Source: Pseudomonadota bacterium (GTDB lineage: Bacteria > Pseudomonadota > Gammaproteobacteria > Burkholderiales > Burkholderiaceae). Taken from it: DNA of 7,558 nt. Position numbers and translations under genes: made by a program. The stretch covers positions 1 through 7,558 of the forward strand of contig JAEZQX010000151.1 in the NCBI GenBank assembly GCA_023441105.1, in the 5' to 3' direction. The notes beneath the pieces are model-generated. The model was not told where the DNA came from, searched no databases, and was given only the letters and a program-made list of their open reading frames with translations. Positions 1 to 5,591 of the stretch are shown piece by piece (within the stretch, counting starts at the first letter, position 1; each line of letters starts with the position of its first letter).

Positions 1-365
1 CGCGAGCCAGGTATGAAGCCGCCTTTCGTGACATCCACGCGCAACAGGGCAACCAGATCCTGCTCGGCGTCCGCGGCGATGAAGTCGTCGCCATGCTGCA
101 ACTGACCTTCATCCCGGGGCTTTCGCACCAGGGAGGCATGCGGGCCCAGATCGAGTCCGTCCGGGTCAAGCGCAGCAGTCGCGGCCAGGGCCTCGGCAAG
201 CGCTTGTTCCGCGAGGCGGTGGAGCTCAGCAAGCAAGCCGGTTGCATCATGGTCCAGCTGACCACCGACCGCCGGCGCGACGATGCCATCCGCTTTTATG
301 AAGAGCTGGGATTCAAGTCGACGCACTTCGGCATGAAGCTCCCGCTCCAAGGCTCGATGGCCTGA
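1..365 (+). CDS. GNAT-family N-acetyltransferase, 3' part only
   Basis: The reading frame is open from the left edge (first full codon at position 3) to a TGA at 363-365, so the true start lies outside the window; the ATG at 93 is internal. About 120 residues are visible. The acetyl-CoA binding motif A is clear: a beta strand ending in ESVRV, then the pyrophosphate loop RGQGLG encoded at 180-197, then a helix (KRLFREAVELSKQAG). The C-terminal motif B follows as DAIRFYEELGF, the usual 'AxxFYexlGF' signature. Members of this superfamily move the acetyl group from acetyl-CoA to an amine on a small molecule or protein; nothing here identifies the substrate. The gene converges on the minus-strand lipoprotein gene and has no visible link to the flagellar genes. 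The family call is strong; the substrate is unknown. Confidence 0.9.
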   Translation, partial: RARYEAAFRDIHAQQGNQILLGVRGDEVVAMLQLTFIPGLSHQGGMRAQIESVRVKRSSRGQGLGKRLFREAVELSKQAGCIMVQLTTDRRRDDAIRFYEELGFKSTHFGMKLPLQGSMA

Positions 366-384
366 ACGATCGTAGCGGGGCAGG

Positions 385-404
385 GGCTTCACGGCGGCGA
401 AGCC
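385..404 (+). terminator. Weak hairpin after the acetyltransferase gene
   Basis: Arms GGCTTC (385-390) and GAAGCC (399-404) enclose an 8-nt loop, 20 nt after the acetyltransferase stop codon. There is no T-run on the plus strand after it, so it may be a weak terminator, an mRNA 3'-end stabiliser, or chance. Confidence 0.25.
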
Positions 405-430
405 GATCCGGGCGAGCTGACCGTCCAAAG

Positions 431-458
431 CAAAAGCCCCCGGCGTCGACCGGGGGCT
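431..458 (-). terminator. Rho-independent terminator of the lipoprotein gene
   Basis: A perfect 9-bp GC-rich stem, AGCCCCCGG (435-443) with CCGGGGGCT (450-458), has a 6-nt loop. Read on the minus strand it is followed by TTTTGCTTT, a typical U-rich tail. It lies about 60 nt after the lipoprotein stop codon. The plus side has no T-run, so it should work mainly for the minus-strand gene. Confidence 0.85.
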
Positions 459-516
459 CGCAGGCGGCACTTGGAAGTTCGCGCTTCCGATGCTGCCCTT
501 CTGCGTTGCGCCAGCC

Positions 517-1674
517 CTACTGCAGCGGTGGCGGGCTCGACCGGAACTCGGCTTCCGTCAGTGCGCCACCCGGGTCCTGCTTGGCGACGTCGATGGTGGC
601 GAAGTTGAAGGCCTGCCAGTCGCTGGAGACCAGCTTGGAGCGCGACGTGCCGATGCCGGGGAAGTAATACGCCGGGCCGAGGTCGGAGACGCGGGTCGAG
701 CGGTCGGGATAGTAGTCGCCGCCGACGTGGATCAGGTACTTGGCGGCGCCACGGTCGTCCTTGCCGTTTGCATCGTCCTTCACCAGTCGTGCCTGCAGGG
801 TCATGAAGATGGCCGCGACATCCGAGCCGTCGATGTCGCTGAACGTGCCCCAGCCATGGAAGACCAGGTTGCCGCCCGGCGGCCGGATCGACGTGGAGCC
901 GTCGGCTTCGTCGCGCGAGTCCGGGGTGGTCACGTTGTCGCCCTGCAGGGACTTCGGGTAATTCTCGCCGGAGACACCGGGGGTATGGCTGAGCAGCTTC
1001 CAGCTGCCGCTCTGCTTGCTCTTCATGTAGATCTTCATGTCGCGGACCTGGACGCGCGTGTTGCTTGCCTGGTTGCCGACGCCGTCGAAGATCACGATCC
1101 AGGGGAGGATGGCGTTCCACCAGGCGCTGCTCTTGAAGCGCTGGTTGTCGACCTGCCACCACGACGGCGTGTTCGTCCCGCGCGGGGTGTTGCCCATCAT
1201 CAGGTACCCGGGACCCTGGGCCCAGCCGTAGTTGCTCGGGATCCCGGCAAGCGCCGTGTCGTTCATCAACTTCATGTCGTCGACAATGGTGTCGACGGTG
1301 TTGATGGTGGCCGGCGCGGCAGGCTTGGCCGGCGCCGGTGGCGTCTGGACCCGTTGTCCGTCGGGGGCGACGATCGTGCTATCGCTGCCGACGGCGTTGC
1401 CGTTGCCGTTGCCGATGCCGATGCCGATGCCGTTGCCACCAACCTCGGAGGAGCCATCGGTGACGAGGCCGGCATCGTTGCGACCGTCCGCGGACTTCTG
1501 GGCAGCCTCCGCCGATGCGATCAGTCCGTCATCGATCGAACCGGAGCCGGATCCGCCGCATGCGGTAAGCAAACCCGCGGTCGCGATCACGCAGGCCAAC
1601 GCACGGAGATGCGCAGCGTTGAACTTGTTCCTGGTGCCGCGTTGCGACTTCCCCGTCGGTAGTGAGTCCTTCAT
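517..1674 (-). CDS. Unrecognised tryptophan-rich secreted lipoprotein
   Basis: This 385-residue protein begins with a basic N-terminus (residues 1-24), a short hydrophobic stretch (25-38) and a lipobox LLTAC with Cys39, so it should be exported and lipid-anchored. The residues after Cys39 are Gly and Ser, giving no obvious inner-membrane retention signal; outer-membrane location is inferred. Residues 40-125 look like a low-complexity linker: Gly/Ser, a Gly-Ile/Gly-Asn repeat (80-93), then a Pro/Ala stretch. The likely folded domain spans 126-375. It has six tryptophans between 151 and 192, a patch NTRVQVRDMKIY (205-216), IFMTLQARL (289-297) and GGDYYPD (318-324). I do not recognise the family; an extracellular beta-rich binding domain is only a guess. 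The ATG is preceded by AAAAGG six bases upstream on the minus strand. The gene stands alone, with a terminator after it and about 590 bp before it. Confidence 0.85.
   Translation of the reverse strand: MKDSLPTGKSQRGTRNKFNAAHLRALACVIATAGLLTACGGSGSGSIDDGLIASAEAAQKSADGRNDAGLVTDGSSEVGGNGIGIGIGNGNGNAVGSDSTIVAPDGQRVQTPPAPAKPAAPATINTVDTIVDDMKLMNDTALAGIPSNYGWAQGPGYLMMGNTPRGTNTPSWWQVDNQRFKSSAWWNAILPWIVIFDGVGNQASNTRVQVRDMKIYMKSKQSGSWKLLSHTPGVSGENYPKSLQGDNVTTPDSRDEADGSTSIRPPGGNLVFHGWGTFSDIDGSDVAAIFMTLQARLVKDDANGKDDRGAAKYLIHVGGDYYPDRSTRVSDLGPAYYFPGIGTSRSKLVSSDWQAFNFATIDVAKQDPGGALTEAEFRSSPPPLQ
1396..1437 (-). repeat. In-frame hexanucleotide tandem repeat (7 units)
   Basis: Seven 6-bp units of g(t/a)tgcc on the plus strand run in the order T,T,T,A,A,A,T at the variable base. 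On the minus strand they read GGCAAC or GGCATC and encode Gly-Asn or Gly-Ile, giving residues 80-93 of the lipoprotein (GN, GI x3, GN x3). Gain or loss of a unit changes the linker by two residues and never shifts the frame. Confidence 0.9.
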
Positions 1675-1690
1675 GTTGTACCTTTTGTTT

Positions 1691-1713
1691 CACCTTCAAA
1701 GCATCCGAAGGTG
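1691..1713 (-). promoter_or_regulatory. Hairpin in the lipoprotein gene leader
   Basis: Arms CACCTTC (1691-1697) and GAAGGTG (1707-1713) form a perfect 7-bp stem with a 9-nt loop. It ends about 16 nt upstream of the lipoprotein start and a few bases from its ribosome binding site, where a stem could influence translation or mRNA life. No T-run follows, so it is not a classical terminator. Confidence 0.4.
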
Positions 1714-1811
1714 CTGACTGCCAAGAACCAGGAGGCGTGGTGCTGCCCCCTGACGAGAGCCCGCACGTTAACCAGCGCGACCGCTCTGCCGCTGCCGAAC
1801 GAGACAAGCGG

Positions 1812-1821
1812 TTGTCGACAA
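1812..1821. promoter_or_regulatory. Perfect 10-bp palindrome TTGTCGACAA
   Basis: A self-complementary decamer lies about 140 bp upstream of the lipoprotein start, in otherwise gene-free DNA. It could be a regulator half-site pair, but 10 bp of palindrome alone is weak evidence. Confidence 0.2.
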
Positions 1822-1933
1822 TGGATGGACGTTCCGTAATTCGCGTCATGGCACACGCGCTGTTGTCGCGGCTCCGGAAGCGGGGTCGTCGCGGCGCCGC
1901 ACGCGAGCCGACGGAATGTCGTAACAGGTTGTT

Positions 1934-1949
1934 TCGAAAGGAATTTCGA
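1934..1949. promoter_or_regulatory. Inverted repeat TCGAAA-GGAA-TTTCGA
   Basis: Perfect 6-bp arms surround a 4-bp spacer, about 260 bp upstream of the lipoprotein start. It is AT-richer than its surroundings and has the shape of a dimeric repressor operator. No known operator consensus is matched, so the role is open. Confidence 0.3.
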
Positions 1950-2218
1950 CCTGCCGCAGGTGGTCGATGACGGCGCGTGAACGGTGGATGCCGGAAGCGG
2001 CGCAAGCAGCAGGAGAAGGGCGTCGTGCGGCTCGCTCGCCGCAAGGTGCAGCGATCGTCTGCGCGGAATCAGGGACGCTTGCGACGTCGGATGCGCATCC
2101 GGAGCGGCGAAGCGGGCAGGCCGGCGCCGCCGATGCGGCGTGCGGTCACCAACGTGCGGAGGAGGGTAGGGGCGGTGCGGCGGACGGCGAATTGTCAACT
2201 GCGCGAGCCACGATACCA

Positions 2219-2259
2219 CCGCCAATTACGGCGGGGATGGCGCGAGCAGTTCTTGCGCC
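2219..2259 (-). terminator. Two weak hairpins after the PilZ gene
   Basis: Just after the PilZ stop codon two small inverted repeats follow each other: GGCGC (2239-2243) with GCGCC (2255-2259), and CCGCC (2219-2223) with GGCGG (2230-2234). On the minus strand neither has a U-run after it. They probably mark the end of the flagellar transcript, but termination may need Rho. Confidence 0.3.
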
Positions 2260-2264
2260 GTTCT

Positions 2265-3059
2265 TCAGGCGCGCTGCATCGCCTTCCTGGCGCGCTTCTC
2301 GATGTCCATCACATACAGCTGGACGAAGCGGGAAACGGTGTGCGGCATCCCCTCGAACTCGCAACTCACGGTGGGGCGGCTGCCGCCCGGTGGGGTCTCG
2401 AGTCGCACGACCCGCAGGTCGCACGGGATGGCCGCAATGCCTTGCGCTTCGATCCGACAGTGACGCAGCCGCGTGCCGAGCGCCGGGGGATCTTCTCCCG
2501 GCCAGGTGGCGGCAAGCCCGCCGACCGAGATGTCGGTGAGGACGCCGGCCTGCTCGGTCTTTCCGGGCTGGCGCAAGAAGACCGTTGCCTGGTCCTCGGC
2601 AGGTGGCTGCACGCGGAAGGCGTTGCGGCGCTGGACGCGCCATCCTTCGGCCGGAACGGCGGCGGTCAGCAGCTGGTTGGCTTGCCCGGGCCTTGCCGGC
2701 GCCCCGACGGCCTCGGCGTTGCGCAGCTGGAACTGGATCTTCACCGATCCCGGCGTGCCGACGACCGTGAGGTAGGGAGCATCCAGCAGCGCGCGCAGAC
2801 GGTCGCTGTCGCCGTCGAAGTCGAGCTCCAGCGAATCGGCTTCCAGCGAGACGATCCGGGTGACGATGAAGACGTCGGGATCATCGGCCGCGAAAATGGC
2901 CACCAGGCTGCGCGAGGCCAGCAGTTCCCTCACCAGGGAGCGCACGGCCATGGTGCCTTCGACGCGGAACGGTTCGATGGCCTCGTCGGTCGGCAGGGGA
3001 AGGAACGATGAGTGCGGCTGGTTCATCGAGGCGAGTTCGGCAAGCGTCCCGGCGTTCAT
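2265..3059 (-). CDS. PilZ-domain flagellar brake protein, YcgR-like
   Basis: The 264-residue protein has the two-domain layout of YcgR: an N-terminal beta-rich YcgR-type domain at about residues 34-135 and a C-terminal PilZ domain at about 140-260. Both c-di-GMP contact motifs are intact: RxxxR as R145-N-A-F-R149, at the domain junction, and DxSxxG as D176-I-S-V-G-G181. Proteins of this type bind c-di-GMP and then act on the flagellar motor to slow swimming; location next to filament genes supports that role here. The first ATG was chosen; a second Met at residue 12 has no better ribosome binding site (only a weak AAGAAG lies upstream of the first). It follows the FliT-like gene by 64 nt, with a hairpin in the gap, and probably belongs to the fliS transcript. 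Target interaction is inferred from the family. Confidence 0.9.
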   Translation of the reverse strand: MNAGTLAELASMNQPHSSFLPLPTDEAIEPFRVEGTMAVRSLVRELLASRSLVAIFAADDPDVFIVTRIVSLEADSLELDFDGDSDRLRALLDAPYLTVVGTPGSVKIQFQLRNAEAVGAPARPGQANQLLTAAVPAEGWRVQRRNAFRVQPPAEDQATVFLRQPGKTEQAGVLTDISVGGLAATWPGEDPPALGTRLRHCRIEAQGIAAIPCDLRVVRLETPPGGSRPTVSCEFEGMPHTVSRFVQLYVMDIEKRARKAMQRA

Positions 3060-3090
3060 GTCTCGTTCTTCTTATTCTAGGATGGAGCAG

Positions 3091-3117
3091 GCGGCGCGCT
3101 GCAGGATGTCGCGCCGC
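3091..3117 (-). promoter_or_regulatory. Intercistronic hairpin between the fliT-like and PilZ genes
   Basis: Arms GCGGCGCG (3091-3098) and CGCGCCGC (3110-3117) make a perfect 8-bp, all-GC stem with an 11-nt loop, seven bases after the FliT-like stop codon. No U-run follows on the minus strand. It could reduce read-through into the PilZ gene or protect the 3' end of a fliS-fliT message. Confidence 0.45.
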
Positions 3118-3123
3118 TGCCGC

Positions 3124-3453
3124 TCAATTGATCTCGCGGCGGACGGGCGCGCCACGCAGCCAACCGTCGATCGGGCCGCGCCAGGCTTCCGAGAGGCGGC
3201 GGATCTGGTCGTCCACGGCAAGCACCCGGCGGATCGCACCGATGCGCTCCTTCTCCAGTCGACGGACCTCCTGCGGATCGCGGGCGGCGATCGCGGACCA
3301 TTCCCGGTCGAGGGTGCGTGCCATCGCCGGGATTTCCCGACGCAGCGAGACCACCTTCTGCCAGTCGCCATCGGTGGCTGCGGCCAGCATGGCGCTGGCA
3401 AGCTTCTCGGCCGCGGCGTACTGATTCGGCAGCTCGACCATCTGGTGCTTCAT
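3124..3453 (-). CDS. fliT: FliT-like flagellar export chaperone
   Basis: This is a small, charged, almost entirely helical protein of 109 residues, the usual size for FliT. FliT-like features include an N-terminal helix with LASAMLAAATDGDWQ, typical of these chaperones, and a C-terminal helix IRRVLAVDDQIRRLSE, followed by a short tail. FliT family members bind the C-terminal region of FliD and hold it for export; in enterics FliT also restrains FlhDC, which is not expected in every lineage. The frame can be read back to a TTG at 3519, but the ATG at 3453 is preferred because AAAGGA sits seven bases upstream and the length fits. It lies 67 nt after fliS and 64 nt before the PilZ gene, in line with a chaperone operon. 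FliT sequences diverge strongly, so the family call rests on size, pattern and position. Confidence 0.75.
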   Translation of the reverse strand: MKHQMVELPNQYAAAEKLASAMLAAATDGDWQKVVSLRREIPAMARTLDREWSAIAARDPQEVRRLEKERIGAIRRVLAVDDQIRRLSEAWRGPIDGWLRGAPVRREIN

Positions 3454-3460
3454 CCCTCGT

Positions 3461-3466
3461 TCCTTT
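3461..3466 (-). promoter_or_regulatory. Ribosome binding site of the fliT-like gene
   Basis: AAAGGA on the minus strand, seven bases before the ATG at 3453. It decides the start in favour of this ATG over the upstream TTG at 3519. Confidence 0.75.
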
Positions 3467-3520
3467 CCTGTCGTTCTGGTTCTCAGGTTCCGTGCTTCTT
3501 CCAACGCTCCCGGCTGCAAA

Positions 3521-3937
3521 TCAGGCCGGCAGAGCAGCTTCCCGGCGGACCTTCGGCCCGATCTCGCGCCATGCGCCGCGCAGCTCGCCCAGCAGCTTCT
3601 CGACCTCGCCGAACTGGGCGTCGCTGTTCCTCAGGTTGGCGCTCAGCAGCGTCCGGGTCATGTAGTCGTAGAGTGCGTCCAGGTTCCGGGCGACGTCACC
3701 GGCGCGACCATCGAGGGCAGCCTTGAGGCCCTCGTCGATGATGCGGATGGCGCGGCCGGTCGCCTCGCATTTCGTGGTGATGTCCTGGCGCGCCAGCGCG
3801 TGACGGGCCTTGGCCACCTGGACGACTGCACCGTCATAGAGCATCTCCACCAGGCGGTGGGGGTCGGCGGCGTCGACCATGGTTTCGACATCGAGAGAGC
3901 GGTAGGCATTGGCGGCGGTTCTGTAGGGAGCAAACAT
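3521..3937 (-). CDS. fliS: Flagellin export chaperone FliS
   Basis: The 138-residue product matches FliS in length and pattern. It opens with YRTAANAYRSLDVETMV, continues with PHRLVEMLYDGAVVQVAKARHAL, and shows the later helix with LDALYDYMTRTLL. FliS binds the C-terminal helices of flagellin in the cytoplasm, stops it from polymerising early, and delivers it to the FlhA export gate; both flagellins in this window are likely clients. The frame extends to a GTG at 3973, but the ATG at 3937 is chosen: GAGG lies seven bases before it, homologues start close to this Met, and the GTG falls about where the transcript should begin. A sigma-28 type promoter lies in the gap after fliD, so fliS heads its own late transcript, probably with the FliT-like and PilZ genes. 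Confidence 0.95.
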   Translation of the reverse strand: MFAPYRTAANAYRSLDVETMVDAADPHRLVEMLYDGAVVQVAKARHALARQDITTKCEATGRAIRIIDEGLKAALDGRAGDVARNLDALYDYMTRTLLSANLRNSDAQFGEVEKLLGELRGAWREIGPKVRREAALPA

Positions 3938-3944
3938 GTCGATA

Positions 3945-3948
3945 CCTC
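3945..3948 (-). promoter_or_regulatory. Ribosome binding site of fliS
   Basis: GAGG on the minus strand, seven bases before the ATG at 3937. It supports this start over the upstream GTG at 3973, which has GGGAG directly abutting it with no usable spacing. Confidence 0.75.
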
Positions 3949-3980
3949 GGGCGTCGGTTGATGCAACGGTCACTCCCTGG

Positions 3981-4007
3981 TTATCGACGCGATTGGCGCC
4001 GGCTTTA
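3981..4007 (-). promoter_or_regulatory. Sigma-28 (FliA) type promoter for fliS
   Basis: On the minus strand the sequence reads TAAA-N15-GTCGATAA: all four bases of the -35 core (4004-4007), the standard 15-bp spacing, and 7 of 8 bases of the -10 consensus GCCGATAA (3981-3988). Transcription should begin near 3974, giving a leader of about 37 nt before fliS. This is the best promoter match in the window. Confidence 0.8.
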
Positions 4008-4042
4008 GCCCGGACGACAGGCGGCAGTCACGAAGCCGGATT

Positions 4043-5464
4043 TCAATCCGAGTTCTGGTTCAGAAGGCCCTGGATCGCCGAGAAGGAACCGGTGATCCGC
4101 GAGAGATTGACGTCGAGCGCCGTGTACTGGCGGGTCAGCCGCGCTTCCACCGTCTTCAGGCGATCCTCGAAGCGAGCCTGCTGCTTCTCGATGGTGTCCT
4201 CGCGGCTGCGCAGCGAGTCGGTGGCGCCGGTGATCGCGCCCTCGGGATCGAGATAGCTGGTCAGGCGCTCGTCCAGCAGGCGGGCGATGCCGCTCGTCGG
4301 CTGGCCGGCCACCGGGGCGGCGCCCGCGAAGAGTTGCCGCAACCGGGCCGGATCGGCGAGCAGCGAGGTCATCTTGTCGGCCTTCAGCGACAAGGATCCA
4401 TCCTTGGCGATGTCGAAACCGGCCGCGGACAGGCTGTTGCCGCTGTTCCCGTCGGCGGGGGAGCGCATCTGCTCTCGAAGCTGTTGCTGGATGCGGACCG
4501 CCACCGCGTTGCCCTGCAGCACGCCGGCCGACTTGGATGCCGCATCGTAGCGGGTCTGTTCGGCCAGCAGCTTGTTGAGGTCGTTGTAGGCGGTGATGAA
4601 CTTGTCGAGGGTCGCCTTGGTGGCTTCCTGGTCGCTGCTGACGCTGATCTCCACCGGCGTGGTGGTGGCCTTCTTCAGGTTGAGCGTCACGCCTTCGATC
4701 ACGCCGTCCAGCTTGTTGGAACCGCCGGTGATCGGCAGCCCGTTGATGGTGAGGCGCGCATCGCTGGCGAGCTGGGTGCGGATCGTGCCGTTGGCGCCAT
4801 TGGCGGCGGTGGCCGACACGGAGAACGAAGACAAGCCGGCGGCGCCCTGTTCGCCGGCCTCGCTGGCCGTGATCTGGAAGGCCTGCGACTGGCCGCTTTC
4901 CCGGCTGGTCAGCACCAGGCGCTTGCCGCTGCCGTCGTCGAGGATCGATGCCGACACGCCCGCGGTGGAGTTGTTGATCGCGCTGCGGATGTCGGCCAAC
5001 GTGGCACCGGCTGCGACGGTGACGCTCGTCAGCCGCTTGGGGTCGGGGGTGAAAGTCGTGCCGGTGGCATCGACGCTGCCGAGCTGGATCTGCAGCGTGC
5101 CGCCGCCCACCACGGTGTCGGTGGCGGCGAACGTGCGGCTGACGACGCTCTGGCTCTGCGCGAGGGATTGAACCGACAGGCTGTAGCTGCCGACCGCGGC
5201 CGAACCCCCGCCGGTGGCGGCGATTGCCGCTTCGTCGCTGCTGGCCGCCTTGGTGGCGCGCCAGGCGTCGTTGCGGGTCAGCGCGCGGGTCGCGTCGCGA
5301 AGATTGGAGACTGCCGCCTGCAGCTTCCCCCAGGCCGACAGCTTGGTCTGGATTCCCGACAGGTTCTGCCGCATCTTGACGAGCGGCTGCTGCTCGATCG
5401 TCATCAACTGGGAAACAATGCCGGCGACATCGATCGCCCCGCCACCTACGCCGCCTACGGCCAT
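4043..5464 (-). CDS. fliD: Flagellar filament cap protein FliD (HAP2)
   Basis: The 473-residue protein has the FliD architecture. The N-terminal D0/D1 region contains IDVAGIVSQLMTIEQQPL (residues 11-28), a hallmark of the family. The central part (about 80-290) is Ala/Gly/Ser/Thr-rich and beta-like, as in the cap's exposed D2-D3 domains. The C-terminal domain (about 290-470) includes the conserved FITAYNDLNKLL and ends in a long heptad-like helix (about 415-465). FliD forms the oligomeric cap at the growing filament tip and folds each exported flagellin into place; the cytoplasmic FliT-like protein encoded two genes downstream is its probable chaperone. The start is well set by the family, although the ribosome binding site is poor (only GCGAG, six bases upstream). 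It has its own sigma-28 type promoter and is followed by a separate promoter for fliS. Confidence 0.96.
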   Translation of the reverse strand: MAVGGVGGGAIDVAGIVSQLMTIEQQPLVKMRQNLSGIQTKLSAWGKLQAAVSNLRDATRALTRNDAWRATKAASSDEAAIAATGGGSAAVGSYSLSVQSLAQSQSVVSRTFAATDTVVGGGTLQIQLGSVDATGTTFTPDPKRLTSVTVAAGATLADIRSAINNSTAGVSASILDDGSGKRLVLTSRESGQSQAFQITASEAGEQGAAGLSSFSVSATAANGANGTIRTQLASDARLTINGLPITGGSNKLDGVIEGVTLNLKKATTTPVEISVSSDQEATKATLDKFITAYNDLNKLLAEQTRYDAASKSAGVLQGNAVAVRIQQQLREQMRSPADGNSGNSLSAAGFDIAKDGSLSLKADKMTSLLADPARLRQLFAGAAPVAGQPTSGIARLLDERLTSYLDPEGAITGATDSLRSREDTIEKQQARFEDRLKTVEARLTRQYTALDVNLSRITGSFSAIQGLLNQNSD

Positions 5465-5498
5465 GCTGAACTCGCTCGGTTAGCCCGGTACAAGGGCT

Positions 5499-5525
5499 TC
5501 TTCGGCACTCGGCCGTGAAACTTGA
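5499..5525 (-). promoter_or_regulatory. Sigma-28 (FliA) type promoter for fliD
   Basis: The minus strand reads TCAAGTTT-N11-GCCGAAGA. Against the consensus TAAAGTTT-N11-GCCGATAA this is 7 of 8 and 6 of 8, with exact spacing. Transcription would begin near 5492, leaving about 27 nt before the fliD ATG. The gap to the preceding flagellin gene is 127 nt. Confidence 0.7.
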
Positions 5526-5553
5526 GTCGATCCGGCGTCCCGGAGGGCGCCGC

Positions 5554-5579
5554 GGCGGGCAACGGCAGCGCGGCCCGCC
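5554..5579 (-). terminator. GC-rich hairpin after the second flagellin gene
   Basis: Arms GGCGGGC (5554-5560) and GCCCGCC (5573-5579) form a 7-bp stem with a 12-nt loop, 12 nt after the flagellin stop codon. There is no U-run after it on the minus strand, so partial termination or 3'-end protection is more likely than a full stop. Confidence 0.35.
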
Positions 5580-5591
5580 CCGCCTGGTCCG

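Larger units (their letters stand above)
1675..2264. other. 590-bp region without a convincing gene
   Basis: This stretch separates the PilZ gene from the lipoprotein gene, both on the minus strand. Open frames of up to about 190 codons run through it on both strands, but their translations are Arg/Pro/Ala-rich, show no domain I recognise, and overlap one another, as expected for chance ORFs in GC-rich DNA. It holds two weak hairpins just after the PilZ gene, a 6-4-6 inverted repeat (1934-1949), a 10-bp palindrome (1812-1821) and a leader hairpin (1691-1713). I could not find a convincing sigma-70, sigma-54 or sigma-28 promoter for the lipoprotein gene. Confidence 0.6.

Noticed and set aside
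490..1662. 390-codon plus-strand frame opposite the lipoprotein gene
   Set aside because: The minus strand has a lipobox, a good ribosome binding site and a terminator; the plus frame is a low-complexity Val/Ala/Asp/Gly shadow.
2193..2198. Perfect TTGACA on the minus strand as a -35 box
   Set aside because: No -10 like sequence at 16-18 bp; the next AT-containing hexamer is poor and about 24 bp away.
1671..2225. 184-codon minus-strand frame filling the gap between the PilZ and lipoprotein genes
   Set aside because: Arg/Pro/His-rich, no domain, overlaps the start of the lipoprotein gene, and competes with other equally long frames in the same DNA.
1977..3011. 344-codon plus-strand frame opposite the PilZ gene
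   Set aside because: The minus strand carries both PilZ motifs; the plus frame is an Arg/Gly-rich shadow.
3076..3081. TAGAAT on the minus strand as a -10 box for the PilZ gene
   Set aside because: No -35 at suitable distance, and the leader would be almost absent.
3999..4039. CCGGCTT/AAGCCGG inverted repeat after fliD as a terminator
   Set aside because: The loop is 27 nt and one arm overlaps the fliS -35 element; no U-run follows.
4334..5518. 394-codon open frame on the plus strand opposite fliD
   Set aside because: Shadow of fliD in GC-rich DNA; its translation is Gly/Ala/Arg-rich with no domain, while the minus-strand frame is a full FliD.
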